A DNA stretch of 64,000 nt from Synaphobranchus kaupii (GCA_029718625.1 CM056385.1:20693051-20757050); one strand, 5' to 3'. Shown: positions 38,670 to 51,757, numbered from the stretch's first letter. The notes: a model not told the origin generated them from the letters alone. Program-made: numbers and translations.

Positions 38670-39496
38670 GGGGGGGCTACCAGTGAGAGTTATGCTGGTG
38701 TTTAAGTTCAGACATTTTGACACGTTGCACACCTCCAATAGCCTTATTAAATCCCAAGCTGGGTTTCAGCATAATAGAAAGATGTTTATAGGAACCACAT
38801 GTACCACTGTGGTGCCCATTAAATAATTAGGAGCACTACCAAAAAAAAAAAATTTCTGTACAGGTTATTTAATAGATATAATGTGTCAATTTCTCACTTG
38901 CTACAATTACAACAATAATGTTTTCTCTTGTTAATGATTTTTGGTTTCAGTTTTCAGTAACTAATGCAAAGCCTTAGTGCAGAGTCCTTCTGTCATCATG
39001 CATCTACAAAGTGAACTGGGTGCACTTTGTTTATTTAATCATTTATTGCATCCGTTTATTGTATCATTGCAGGCAACACTCAGGTCATTTGTTTTGATTC
39101 ACCTTGAACTGGGTAAATGTCAAAGGGGATTCATGTGGCTAGCTAGCAAGCAAATGTATTTGCTAAGGTTTTACAAATCCATTTACTAAGCATAAAATGT
39201 CTTTATTGTTGACTGTTAGCTCATCTTACAATTAATCAGAAATGTGCATAATTCTGAATCAACACAAAAAATAAGTGAGACAAAAATAATCAGGCCCGCC
39301 TGATAATATAAAATGCCGATAATTAGTGTTTTGATTCGTGGTAATCTCACTACGATTGGCTGCTTGGCCATGCACAGAAGAATGGATGTGTTTAGGTTAC
39401 GTTAACTCAGGACGTTACGTTATATTCCACTTTGAAAAGGTGCGACAAAACTATGCAAGAAAATACCGTGTCCAGCAGTGTTATGGTTCTTATTAA
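38670..39496. other. Intronic sequence, no gene recognised
   Basis: AT-rich; nothing supported. Its last four bases (39493-39496) are the TTAA target of element C. Confidence 0.55.
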
Positions 39497-40515
39497 AGCC
39501 CCAGGGAACGAATATTCGTGATTGCCTTCTAATTAGGGTTAATTTGGGTCTTGTGGACATACAATATGCATGTACTTGTATTGGAAATAATTACCTTCTA
39601 AATTCCAGAGATACTGGATACTTTTACCCTCGTTTTTTGATTGAAGTTGGGTGGTACTATAAGTGGGAATAGTGACGTCACTAATCCCAAACCAATCACA
39701 AGCCTGATGTCGCTTGTCCCTCCCACCAGCATTTGTCAAAACTAATGCGTTCCCGCATTGATGCCTTATTCGAACACGGCCAGTGTGTTTGCGAGCCCTG
39801 TGGATTTAGCTACTACTTTCAATAACGTTACGTGTATATTACGTGGGCGTGTAGCACTAACGTTAGCTAATAATGTCACATATGCCTTCTCATCGCTGCG
39901 CTCGCCGGTGCTGGGTACAGTGCAGTTGATTGTTTTTAACACACAGAACTGAAGCTTTTTCTGCAGAGTGGAGCTTTAGTTGCCAGGGTAACCAACCAAA
40001 CAATTCCATGCCATTCAACATGCGAGCTACTCAACGTCAACTAGCTAGCTTTATTGGAAGAAACAAATGTCATAACAAAGTTAAGAAGTGTGGTTTATTA
40101 TCACATGGAAACTTAGTATCTTGAAATCAACCATTCCGTCACCACCTGTGAAGCCAGAGAACGCGGGTTATCTGGTTGTGGAATTTCTACATTCTCAAAT
40201 TCAGTGTCGGTAGGTTTGTACATATATGGTTGTACAACCCCGAATCTCCCCGCTATTTTGTATTTTTGTTGTGTGTGATGCCGAGTGTCTCCTTGGACAG
40301 AGGAATGTCAATCAAGCGTGCTCATTAGAATATTATGACCACACCCCGACCATCCTAATACAGGTCTGATCAGCTAATTCAGCTGTTTTTGAGCAGTGTT
40401 TTATCATATTTATATATATTTCTTTCCATTCAAACTTTGGTGGATGCTTAACAACACACTCAAGTTTGATATCATATGTACATTTTAACAATTTTAAGCT
40501 TTGTTCCCTGGGGCT
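39497..40515. mobile_element. TTAA-flanked non-autonomous transposon (element C)
   Basis: Termini AGCCCCAGGGAAC and GTTCCCTGGGGCT are perfect inverted repeats of 13 bp between exact TTAA flanks (39493-39496 and 40516-40519). The 1,019-bp interior is non-coding. It contains two copies of TAACGTTA (39823-39830, 39858-39865), the same palindrome clustered at the candidate nr3c1 promoter. Confidence 0.85.
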
Positions 40516-40519
40516 TTAA

Positions 40520-42228
40520 AGGAACTCATTATTACTGATTTTACCTGGGTCGTTGCTTCGGTGTGAAAGAGGTATAAGAGGTGCAAACACAGTGAACCCA
40601 AGGCACCAGTTAGACAAACTTTTATTTTAGTAACAGTAATAATAATTGTATGTAACTGCTTCCTCTCATGTGGCACTAAAAGATATGGAGAGCAGGTGAC
40701 CACTATGCAACATTATAGGGCTATATAAATCAAGCTTACCTCAAGACAACCATGTGGTAAAAAAGAAAAACATGAAAAAAGCTTCAAAGCAAGAGCAGAT
40801 TCATCCGAATTTTACAACGATTTGTAACTGCACACCGCTAAAATGGCATCAATTGCACCACGGAAATGTGGGCATGATTGAATTAGACTATATCCATTTA
40901 AAGTTTAAAAAAAAAAAGGAGACATTTTCTATTGAAAACACAAAGTACATGAACATGTTCGTGCCAAGTACTATTGGAACAAGCATTGATTTGGCAAAGG
41001 ATATGCAATTAAAATAGGTAATAAATGGCAAATGTTTTGTACGACCAGGGAATATTATTTATTTGAAAGGAAGCCATTCTCAATCTGACAGATGACATGG
41101 ATGACAATAGCAGTATGAATGGTAGACCTAAGCTACACTTTTTCTAATTCGCATTAACCTCTGATATGGATTTAACCATTTAGGAATAGCCACCCGTATA
41201 AAAAGATGGTTTGATGCGATACCACGCTTATGATCTCATTTACTGGGTAAAACTGTTCACTAGCATATTTAAAGCAGAGTGCTGTTAGCTCAAATATCTT
41301 TTGGCGAAAACGTGCTAAATTACCTTCGGTGCTACACTGGCTTTAACGGCCTGGTGCGAAAGGTATTGTCCTGCAGAGCTGACCTCGAGCTCAAACAAAA
41401 TTAGAAATCCCTACTTTTCCACCTGTTGCTGGAAGACGCATTCATTACCCCTGCTCTTCTGCCGCACACCCGACAACCTGACTAATCACGGCTAAAACCA
41501 AAAACACTGCTAACCGGTGTCTGCGTGATGGAAGCCAAATAAAGACCCTGCACAATTAAATCTAAATCAAACAATAATTCATCGTTATTGATAAATTAAT
41601 TCAACAAAGCCTTATTCAATTCCATCTCAATGTCCACTGAGAACATCCAACGAATATGGTGGTGAATATCATACCATACGTCACACAAGTTTTATTACAA
41701 ATATTAGTAACCTGACTCTTTGAGCTTGCTTTCCATGAGCTCAAAGTGGTAGATTCCTCTTCACAATATTTAAACTATATACTGTGATCACGCATACATC
41801 TTTTTCATCTGTAAAGATGATTTAGTTTGCTTTATTCAGCTTCAAAAACAGTTGGGTAGGAAAGTCCTGTGAATATGCCCTGTGAGTCTGGTCCACAGAG
41901 ATACCGGTGAACACCATAGTGTTAAGGAACAGTGTTATGAAACAAAACCTTTCATTTTAAACGTTAGGACTCACACCGTCTCAACTTTCACAAACATCAA
42001 CCTACAGATTTCAATACATTTGTACCCGACACCTTGTTTGTAGTTTAGTGGAAAAATGGGGTGTTACAGAGCATCAGATTGTGCCACTTTCTTTCAAGAC
42101 TAACGTTTTTTGGTAGATTATGAGGGTGGGGCACCCACATAGTATATCTTAATTTAGTTATTTATTTTTGTTTCCTTTATTTTTCCAAGAAGCCCCTTGA
42201 GACTGATATCTTTTTTCAAGGGGGACCT
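40520..42228. other. Intronic sequence, no gene recognised
   Basis: AT-rich, no supported feature. Ends next to the 32-bp minisatellite. Confidence 0.55.
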
Positions 42229-42383
42229 GATGTAAACACACAGCACCAATCACATGAGCTGATGTAAACACACAGCACCAATCACATGAGCTGATGTAAA
42301 CACACAGCACCAATCACATGAGCTGATGTAAACACACAGCACCAATCACATGAGCTGATGTAAACACACAGCACCAATCACAG
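42229..42383. repeat. 32-bp minisatellite, left block
   Basis: Five nearly identical units of GATGTAAACACACAGCACCA plus ATCACATGAGCT. The fifth is cut off by the hAT element at 42384. Confidence 0.95.
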
Positions 42384-44486
42384 TAGGGCTGCCCCCGACC
42401 AAAGATTTGCTTAGTTGACCTGTAGTCGTCAGTTCAAACCCATGGTCGACTAACCATTCACTATTCGCACATTTATGGTTTTAATTTAATTATTTAAATA
42501 TGTATTTTTGCACATCAGAAAATGGTTTGACTTCCAACAGATCTATAGTAAGTTTACTATATTACAGAGAAATACAGAACCGTCATTATGAGCATTTAAA
42601 ATAGCAATTACAGCTACAAGCACAGGCAGCGATTTGCTGGCCTGCGCTGCCTATTAACGACATCGGTTTGCTTATGGTCAGCGCTGTACTATTAACGGCA
42701 TCGACAAAGCGGTAAATTAATGTGTTGGAACAACAAGCAATGAGACATTTAACATTGTTATTTTTATTTCCACTCTTTATAACACACAACTTAAAAATTG
42801 TGAATAACCAAATACAAAAGCAGCCTTTTGTCCAGTGATACAAAAGAAAACTAGATGGGGAAAAAAAATATATAAAAAAATGAATAAACGAAAAACACAG
42901 CAAACTGAAACACTTAAGAGAAATATGAACAACGGGCCCAACGAAAGATTAAATCTAATCTAAATAAGCCACGTAAAAGTGTGTTTTTAGCCTACTAGTG
43001 ACCAGCGAACCTTGTCACATTAGGCCTACTCACTGCTGTTCTTCCTCCGATCGCAGTTTTCTCATATTATGTGTGAGGAACACGAGTTTGTTGACGTTGC
43101 TCGGGAGAAGTGAGCTCCGCGTTTTTCTGACGATGAAGCTGGCCTTTGAGAAGATACGCTGAATGATAGGCGAATTGTTGCTTGCAGTTTACATTTAAAG
43201 GTATACTATGTAGTTTCATTGTAAACAACTTGTTCTTTGTTTACATTCAAATTTTCTCCCCAAAAACATTGTATGTGTCTAATAAACATGATGAATGTAT
43301 TTCCTACCTCATAAGTCGTTCGCAAAGTGTTTTTTTGTTAATGTTTTGAATGTTACACTGTTGACATCCCGCCGCCATTTTTAAAGACAGAAACAGCTAA
43401 AATGGTGTAAACGTCATGAATGGGCGGTTCCTGCTCATTTGATTGACATGGCCAGGCCATGTGGGCAGGCTTCCAGGTAAACTCTTATTTTAGCTTAGGA
43501 CCGAAACATTCCTCACGCAAATACGCGAACATGGACGCTTCGAACTACGCAAACTATTTTCCTAATATGTATATTAAATATTTATTAGGGGTGTAACGGT
43601 ACACAAAAGTCACGGTTCGGTACGTACTTCGGTTTTGAAGTCACACTTCGGTAACAGAGTGCATAATTGCTGCGTCGTGGATCGTCTAGGCTACACTCGG
43701 CTCAGATAAGCGTATCTTTTTTCATTGCTTTCAGTTGTTGTTAGTTAATTTAACAGATTGGAGTCACTCGGTAGCTTAGTTTATTTTGAATTGTTTGCAG
43801 TTAGTCCGTCGCTTGCTCGCTGTAATTGGGCCAGCTACCTGTCTTTTGTGTTGCTAATTAGAACTAGTTGAATTAGAACTCACTCTGAGGTGATGAGCTG
43901 CAAACACGCTTAATATACACACAGGTGAAACTGGTTCCAACTAAATTAGCAACACAAAAGACTTTTTGCTGTTTTGTATTGTTCAGTTAGATGTATGTCT
44001 TCGGCCGTTTTAATGCAGTATGCTTTGACAATACAGATTCAATGTCTTGTCATGCCAATAAAGCTAATTGAATTGAGTCCACAGTCAGAGAAAATATGTG
44101 TGAAACATCACCACAATGCTCGTGTGTCGTCGTGCGCGTCTGAGAAGAACACGTGATAAGCAATTTTCGGGGAGCCCTTTTCTCCTACGTGCTCAATATC
44201 GCCATCTAGTGTTCTGAAACTACATAGTATACCTTTAACTTTTTTGGGGTCATCCTTTAGACGCTCAAAATGCTCGCATACTTTTGATTTTCTCTCAGAC
44301 ATTCAATACAACTGATCAATTACTTAATTAATAGACACCAATTGTTTGTTACAAGGCGCACGTCCGGAATTAATAGTTCCACTCTCGCATTTTTTCACTC
44401 TACAACAATTCGACCAATTAAAATTTTGGTCGACCAAGTTATTTTGATCAACTAGTGGTTTAGTTGACTATTTGGGGGCAACCCTA
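42384..44486 (-). mobile_element. hAT transposon with gutted transposase
   Basis: Ends TAGGGCTGCCCCCGACC and TTTGGGGGCAACCCTA are imperfect inverted repeats. On the minus strand the start of a transposase is visible at 44302 (MSERKSKVCEHFERLKDDPK). Its C-terminal hAT dimerisation block is at about 43185-43026 (FIVRKTRSSLLPSNVNKLVF then LTHNMRKLRSEE, stop). Everything between is replaced by a nested TTAA-flanked element, so the copy is non-autonomous. No clear 8-bp target duplication remains; both flanks are minisatellite, where unequal exchange could have removed it. Confidence 0.82.
43199..44234. mobile_element. TTAA-flanked element nested in the hAT (element D)
   Basis: Termini AGGTATACTATGTAGTTTCA and TGAAACTACATAGTATACCT are perfect 20-bp inverted repeats with TTAA on both sides (43195-43198, 44235-44238). 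The interior carries the left end of another hAT family (TAGGGGTGTAACGGTACACA near 43588) and a LINE-like 3' tail (CATGCCAATAAAGCTAATTG then AATTGAG near 44051-44077). No transposase of its own. Confidence 0.85.
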
Positions 44487-45170
44487 GTAAACACACAGCA
44501 CCAATCACATGAGCTGATGGAAACGCACACCACCAATCACATGAGCAGATGGAAACACACAACACCAATCACATGAGCTGATGTAAACAAACAGCACCAA
44601 TCACATGAGCAGATGGAAACACACAGCACCAATCACGAGCTGATGCAAACGCAAACCACCAATCACATGAGCTGATGTAAACACACAGCACCAGTCACAT
44701 GAGCTGATGTAAACACACAGCATAGTGGTGTAAACCTTTGACTTTATGACGATACGATACAATAACGATACTCTGAACAATGATGCGGTTCGATTTCTCT
44801 TTAATTTATAATGATACGATGCAATACCATTAGTTGTTGTTACCGTATGACTAATGTGACCATTATATTTGACAGATCCCCCCTTCCCACAGACACTCAG
44901 AGGACATTCAATAACAAACAATATGACTTTCAAAGTATAAAATATATTGCTTCATTTTTAAAAGCGCAATGTGAATAATTGTAATGAAATTGAATGTAAA
45001 AATAAATACAAGTATGCCATGTAAGTTAACGATTCATCACAATTCACCCATGTCACATCGATGCAGTTTTATCGTGACGTTTGCATCGCGATGCACCAAT
45101 GCATCTTTACACCCCTAACACAGCACCAATCACATGAGCTGATGTAAACACAGAGTACCAATCACATGGA
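44487..45170. repeat. 32-bp minisatellite, right blocks
   Basis: About eight diverged units at 44487-44722, then about two more at 45118-45170 after the second hAT insertion. Variants include GATGGAAACGCACACCACCA. These units are more diverged than the left block, so the left block was homogenised or expanded more recently. Confidence 0.9.
44723..45117. mobile_element. Non-autonomous hAT element with perfect 8-bp target duplication
   Basis: Begins TAGTGGTGTAAACC and ends CATCTTTACACCCCTA. Flanked by ACACAGCA on both sides (44715-44722, 45118-45125), lying within a minisatellite unit. The 395-bp body has ACGATACGATAC-type sequence and no coding capacity. Confidence 0.88.
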
Positions 45171-45303
45171 AAGAAAAATTTAATTCATACCCCTGACTGT
45201 CTTAATGAAATATAATTCAGATCAAGTTTTTGAAACAATGCAAAACAAATTGAACTTAGTGAACAGTTCAACCCCTAAATGTGAATACTACTCTACAGAG
45301 CTA

Positions 45304-45846
45304 CACTGCCCGGCCAAAAAAAAAGTTGCACACACTAATATTTTGTTGGACCGCCTTTAGCTTTGATTACGGCACGCATTTGTTGCGGCATTGTTTCGAC
45401 AACCTTATGCAATGTCACAACATTTATTTCCATCCAGAGTAGCATAAGTTTTTGGCTGAGATCTTGTATTGACGACGGGAGAGTCGAACCACTCCATAAA
45501 GTCTTCTCCAGTACATCCCAAAGACTTTCAATGGGGTTAAGGTCAGGAATCTGGTGGCTAATTCATGTGTGAAAATGATTCATCATGCTCCCTGAACCAC
45601 TCTTTCACAATTTGAGCCCGATGAATCTTGGCATTGTCATCCTGGCATATGCCCATTTATGGGATAACCTGGTCATTCAGTACATTCAGGTACTTCGCTG
45701 ACTTCATTTTATTGCTGCATAATGTTGCTGAGCCTAGACCTGACCAACTGAAGCAACCCCAGATCATAACACTGCCTCCAGAGGCTTGTACAGTGGGCAC
45801 TATGCATGACGGGTGCAATGGCGACTTTTTTTTTGGCCGGGCAGTG
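45304..45846 (-). mobile_element. Tc1-like transposon, internally deleted
   Basis: Perfect terminal inverted repeats CACTGCCCGGCCAAAAAAAA / TTTTTTTTGGCCGGGCAGTG flanked by TA (45302-45303, 45847-45848). Only 543 bp long. It keeps the 3' part of a transposase on the minus strand (separate entry). Confidence 0.92.
45335..45836 (-). pseudogene. Tc1-like transposase, C-terminal fragment
   Basis: The minus strand reads TVQASGGSVMIWGCFSWSGL near 45790. Near 45535 it has PDLNPIESLWDVLEKTLWSG, the block with the last catalytic acidic residue, and it ends in VIKAKGGPTKY and TAG at 45335. The DNA-binding domain and the first two catalytic aspartates are missing and the frame shifts once in between, so it is inactive. 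Confidence 0.88.
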
Positions 45847-45848
45847 TA

Positions 45849-47515
45849 TATCTGATAAGACAGGAAGAGGTAAAGGAAACAAAAAAAATCCTTCTGTAAG
45901 TCAGCGTGGCCACCTCCAGACCGAAGGCTTCCACTTAGCTGAGGTACATGCACAGCGGTTACATTCAACTGCACGCCCGCCATACGGTCTGGTCAAAGGG
46001 ACAGACGTCTGGGCAGGGGCGCTCAGGTGCGTTCCTCCTCGCCCGCACCGTGAAAGAGGACGGCCAGCCCTTTCCGCTCAGGCACCGCCCATTTTCCAGT
46101 CCGCTGCTATTCGCGCACGCTGGAGTTATTCGTCTTTTTCTCCTCCATCATCTTACTATTTATAAACAGATCAAATTACGTCTGCAGCTTGCAAAATGGA
46201 GAAGCGGTCGTAGGCTTATGAAATCGCCACCATTTCCTGCAAAGAAGGAAAACTACAGAGCAGAGGAAGAGGTTGATCAATGATAGTGGATATCTACAAC
46301 TCGGCAAGATATTGATATGCCACCGTTACAAGTTACTGAATTCACAACAAAGACGGCATTGAAGTTAAACACATTACAAACAGCTGAATTTTACCTTCCA
46401 GAGCCAACTGGATGCAACTGACGCTCTGAGGTCTGTTTGTTAGCCAGTAGGGGTATTTATTATTATTTTCTATTTTATTTATTTTTTTATTTTTTTAAAC
46501 AGGCTGTTATGAGGGGAGTCTCGTGGCATCCACATGCCTGAAAACTGCCTGCTAATCAGAAAACCCATCGACCAATGTAGGTCTTCCCACTCGACCTTCT
46601 CAAAACCCAGAGAAGTTTCAATCTAATCTCTAGATTGGCCTATAATTTCATAAACCAAAATACTGTCAAGTTTTAAAATATATTTAATTATTCATAGATG
46701 TTGTGCCATCTAAGCTTTTTTTCCGCAGAGCACATGCAGTAATCATATTCACTGAAATTATTTTTATTTATTTTCAATTAATTGCAACGGTTTGTCAAAA
46801 TACTTACAACCACGCAAAAGCAAAAGTTCTAGTGACTCATTCATTTTATAGCAGGCTATAGCAGACGTTGAGCGGATTATTCATCTGTTTGACTCAACGC
46901 TGACATAAGAGACCGGTAGCGGGCTACCATAATTATATGCTGGGCTTTGGAGCAACAGTGTAAATCTCCACTATGTCCATTTATGCATGACTTGCACTTG
47001 CAGATGACTAATATCCCGGCTTTAGATGGGGTTAGCTTGCCCAGAAGGTTAACTGTTCATTTTGTTGCAATGCTTCTGGTGAGGAAACTCCCTTTCCTTT
47101 CCTCCAACGATTACGTGGCCCTGGATTTTTACAAATATGCAATGTATTGCAGTATTAGAGCTGACACAACATGATTTCAGATCTCATCAACAAACTACAA
47201 AAACCAACTAGGTTATATTAACACTGTTTATGAATATTTAACTAAAGGAGCAAGACTGACTTTAAAATTTAAAATGGAATCTAAAAAAAAAAAGAAAAAA
47301 GAAAGAAAACGACAACAAAAGCAGAAACATCTGCGCAGCTGCCATTCACGCAATGCATTGGCACAAAACCCAACTTAGGAAATACATGCTTAAAGAGGAA
47401 GACTTGCATATTACACAAATTAAACAGGCAATAAAGTAGACATCCCGGAGTATGATTTCAGCGCTGAGGCCTGCGGCGTGTTTCCACGTGGGCTACTCTA
47501 CGCAGCACATGGTTC
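45849..47515. other. Intronic sequence, no gene recognised
   Basis: Modestly CpG-rich around 46000-46110; T/A-rich simple sequence at 46450-46500. Open frames of 110-120 codons have no recognisable domain. Confidence 0.5.
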
Positions 47516-48020
47516 GGTAATGCTTCCTTTTACACTCCCCTAAGTACTAGGAATTTACCAGGTAAATACATGAAAAAATAGCGAATTATTTGGTAGTTAT
47601 TACTGGTAAATACGAAGAAACAAAAACTGAAATACTCAGAGACACCTCCTCTATTACCCATCAATTCAAGTGACTGCCTTGTAGTTATCACAGGCTTAGG
47701 TTGGTCAGGTTGGCTCTGATAATGACAGTTTGTTGATGATTGGTAATAGAGGAGGTGTTTCCAAGAAAGTATTGTATAATTTCCTAGGAAATACACAGTT
47801 AGACAGGCTATAACCAATCTAAACCTTTGATAACTACAAGGTAGTAACTCGAATTGATAGGTAATAGAGAAGGTCCTTGTACTGTATGTATTTGAGTTTG
47901 TTTCATATCGTATTTACCTATTTTTTACCAATGGTATTTACCAAAATACGTGCTATTCTTACCACGTATTTACCTGGTAAATATCTAATACTTTACGGTA
48001 CTGTAAAAGGAAGCATTGCC
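47516..48020. mobile_element. Foldback element with perfect 8-bp target duplication
   Basis: Ends GGTAATGCTTCCTTTTACA and TGTAAAAGGAAGCATTGCC, flanked by CATGGTTC on both sides (47508-47515, 48021-48028). The halves are diverged inverted copies: TTTACCAGGTAAATACATG on the left answers CGTATTTACCTGGTAAATA on the right. The CTCTATTACCCATCAATTCA block on the left answers TGAATTGATAGGTAATAGAG-like sequence on the right. TTTACC/GGTAAA motifs recur at least seven times. No coding sequence. The 8-bp duplication suits hAT or Merlin; a GG terminus is more Merlin-like. Confidence 0.8.
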
Positions 48021-48150
48021 CATGGTTCAGGGGTCTTGTCCGCAGCGCTGCTGCCCTCTTTAACAAACGCACGACCCCCCCCAGGGGCTCGAGGCTGTAT
48101 GGCCAACGTGCCTCCCCGCTGCCGCCGGACAAACACAGAAAACTAAGCAA

Positions 48151-48282
48151 CCCAACGGCTCGCAGAGAGGAACCCAACAGCTCGCAGAGAGGAACCCAAC
48201 AGCTCGCAGAGAGGAACCCAACAGCTCGCAGAGAGGAACCCAACGGCTCGCAGAGAGGAACCCAACGGCTCGCAGAGAGGAG
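48151..48282. repeat. 22-bp minisatellite
   Basis: Six units of CCCAACGGCTCGCAGAGAGG plus AA (third triplet alternates ACG/ACA). Apparent repeat peptides on the minus strand are artefacts. Confidence 0.96.
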
Positions 48283-49983
48283 TCGCGGAGAGCGAAAACG
48301 CAGACAGATGTTACCCGTCCCGAGGAAAATATGCACCCTGAAACACTGCTGCTTCTCTTTTTTAAAATATGCAGGGACTGGCCAGGGGCCAGCATAATTC
48401 TAATCTGCCTACTGGAATCCCAAAAGGGGAGGGGGCAGGGACTGGGGGGGGGGGGGCTGGACAGACCCCTGCTGTGTGCTTTACAGCAGCATGAGGAATG
48501 TGTGCATCATTGTGCATTTTAGTACGACCCAATTCCCGGCCACATGTAGGGTCAGACGCATCTATGGAATAATATAATCATATTGAACACAATATTATTT
48601 ATTTTTTAATTAATTTTATTATTTAACTTTTTTATTTATATATAAATAAAACCCTGCTCTTTCACCTGCGGTTAATCGCTGGACACCACGACTGGTGATT
48701 TCAGGATATGGATCTCATCAGGGAGGAGGAAGAATTGTGTGTAAAACACACACACACACATACGCACGCACGCTCGCACAAACACACGTAAATGGGAAGG
48801 GTCGGCCCAGATGAGGAAGGATAAAAATTTAACTCGGCAGCTGGTGATCTTACTGGTAATCCTGGCAAAAACGGGAAAACTCTGCCCGGACCTGAAGGCC
48901 TGGCCCCTCCCCCTGCCCTGGGAGCAGCCTACAATCCAGCCGAGGCCAGAGCATTCCTTCCAGAACCCTGCAGATCAACCGTATCGCCATGGCCAAGCGA
49001 AGACACAGCAGGTGGGGGCATCTGGGAGAGGGAAAGACGGGCAGACGGGAGACCGGACGGACGGACGGACGGAGGTGGAGATGGCATTTCTCATGCAAGA
49101 GAGACTCTTATTTGAGCACTGGTAGGATTTCAACCATGGCAGGAAATTCCACTCCCCTGACTCTCAGATTAGGAAACAAGTTTAAACACAACCAAGAATT
49201 CCAAAGGGGGGGGGGAATAGAGGACATCTCCGAAATAGAAAAAAAAAGGGGTAATCAACAATCCCTTTCAGAGCTGCACGGTACCAGCAGTTCATTTCAG
49301 TACAGACGAATGCACTTTAACAAAAAAAAACTTCTTACTTTGTGTTTACTGACTGCAGCAACATGATCATTAACTCTCCATTTCATTCATATCTCTTCCT
49401 GGGTTTGCTGACTTTTCATATGGCTGAAATATATTACACCAAGACAAAGCCTTTGCCATCTTTTACGCCCCCGACCAGTCATTCCATAGACATGCTATTG
49501 ATTGTGCATTAAAAGTGATGAGTTATAAAGCTATCTGATATACATGAAAATGCACGTCAAGTAGCACAACTACCTTAATTATTCGGCCATAGAAAAAGTA
49601 AATGCATAAAGCCCTCAGCTTTTTTCGGTCTAATTGTTATTTTCATGCACATTATTTTGTTGCAAATCTGTCCATAACAAAAGTTCTCTCAGGCTCTAAG
49701 GCCAGGCGTCTGAGGAACTCTCTCGTCTTAAGTGTTGAGTATAACAGGCAGGAAAGTCATACGTTATAGCTACGTAAGGATTTACAGTAGTTCATCTGAA
49801 GGCCAATCAAATGACCGTCTTGTAACTTCGCTGAGACATGCTCTGGTAAATCAGAATTAAGAAACATAAGCAGCATAAAGTAGCACAGATTAAAAGGTAA
49901 AGTAGCACAGCATAGCTACATAAAGTAAAACTTAGTACTATATTAACTGATCATTTCTGATATGTAAGCCTACCAGTACGACC
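48283..49983. other. Intronic sequence, no gene recognised
   Basis: Poly-G (48444-48455), a short CA run near 48748, GGAC tetranucleotide units near 49056-49072. No supported gene. Confidence 0.55.
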
Positions 49984-49991
49984 ATCTACAT

Positions 49992-51757
49992 TAGGGGTGC
50001 AACGAATAATCGACGTAGTCGACGAAAATCGATGACCAAATTAGTTGCCAACGAATTTAATTGTCGATTTGTTGGTGACGTCATCGCGTGTGTTTTTCAC
50101 ACTGTGGAGCAGAATTAAACACATCGTTTTTTCCGGTGCTTCCTTCTCATCTTTGTTGAGAGGTGCACGTGCGCATTTCACTCTTAACGCGGCCAAAAAG
50201 GCTGTGAACTGCAACTGCGAAGCTGACCTTGCCTGGCATGGGAGCACATCAGTTTTGCTGGAGCATCTGAAGAGGAGGCACGTTCTGGATGATGAAGACT
50301 CGTCTCGGTAAGCTAGTTAGCTTGTTAGCTGGCTAGCTACAGTAGGTAATATTAATGTTAAAAGCCATGTTACTTCACTTTATGAGCTGTAACGTATTCT
50401 ATTTAGAAACAAATTTTCTCTTGATCAATGAATTGTTAATGGCGTTGAACATACAGTAGCAAATAATAACCTATTATTCACAACGATCCAGTTCACATTC
50501 CAAATGTGCCCTTAACTTTACAATCTTAAACGTTGCATCATTGTCATCGTGGCAACGTTTACGGAGAATGTGTTGCTGTCGAGTGCACAAGTTTAGAGAA
50601 AACCGGAGAATTTGATACTTTTTAAATGGCAATAAATTCTACTGTCTATGTGTGCGTGCCCAATGTGCGTTGCATTCGAATTGATTCGAACGATTTATGG
50701 GTTTGTTTGATCTCGTTCGAACTTGACTTTTGGAAAAAGTGACTGCCCTAATAACTCTCATAAATTTCCATTTATCGTGAAACTGGACATATAGAGGGGC
50801 AACATTTATTTAGAACGCATTTCAATGTGCATTTCAATATCTACACAGGATTCTAGAATCAAGAACAAAAAATATGGCTTGAATGTAGATTTATTTGAAT
50901 GGAGTAACTGGCTTTCTCATGGCACAATGCCTACATACCATAACGGTTTTGTCCACCACCCTTCTTCCGTCATCATTATATGTTACAGGGAAGCCAAAAT
51001 GCTCCCATACATACGACTTAAATGATGCGGGAGGCCTCAAGTTCTTCCGGTCCTCCGCTAGCCATGACTGTCACTGCTCTTTTTTTCTTTTTTCTTCTTC
51101 GCTTTTTCAATATGCCCCGTTCACATGAACATACAACTGCTTTTTTTAAATAATCAAATCACTGCAACTCTGCATCGAGATTTAGGGAATTATTAAGTAA
51201 CAGCGGCAGTAAAACTGTATTTCACAATATGATGGTTAAAAACGTTGTTAATCCGCGGTTCTCATGCGAGCCGAACCGTGGGGCGGGTCAGGATCAACTA
51301 CGGTCCGTTACACCACTACTGTTGGCCTAATATGATAGTCCAGTAATACGTTTTTTGTACTGCAGCCGCACTATAAATTTAAAATGTATGTTGTATTGAT
51401 GCCAGAAATATGCTTTGATTAAGGGAAAACCACTGTAGTTTTGTTATATTTTATTGCTGCTACTGTGCCTGTCCTTGGTTTTAAATTTTGACAGAAGAAA
51501 TTGATACTGGAATTTTTATTTATCTTTTGTATCAGCAGCAAAGTTCATTAAAAGACGTATTTTTGAATGAAGTATTCATCTTTATTGTCTTCATTGTTAG
51601 TTAGCACATGCCTTAAACAACCTCAAGCTAAATTTAAAAGCTGATAGCTAAATAGGAGCCATTGAGTATATGTGCGATTCATAATCCGAATAGTCGATTA
51701 TTCGTTTCAATAATCGAGATTAATCGACTATCAAAATAGTCGTTAGTTGCAGCCCTA
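49992..51757 (+). mobile_element. hAT transposon (BED-finger type), internally deleted
   Basis: Starts TAGGGGTGCAACGAATAATC and ends GACTATCAAAATAGTCGTTA then GTTGCAGCCCTA. Perfect 8-bp target duplication ATCTACAT (49984-49991, 51758-51765). At 50045-50311 a short frame encodes a BED-finger region (AAKKAVNCNCEADLAWHG then LLEHLKRRH). The paired histidines are present, but the cysteine pair has one residue between instead of two. No DDE or dimerisation domain is present. Confidence 0.88.

Noticed and set aside
48151..48282. CRISPR-like array
   Set aside because: Units are contiguous 22-bp tandem repeats without spacers, in vertebrate DNA. The same applies to the 23-, 26-, 32-, 35- and 38-bp arrays.
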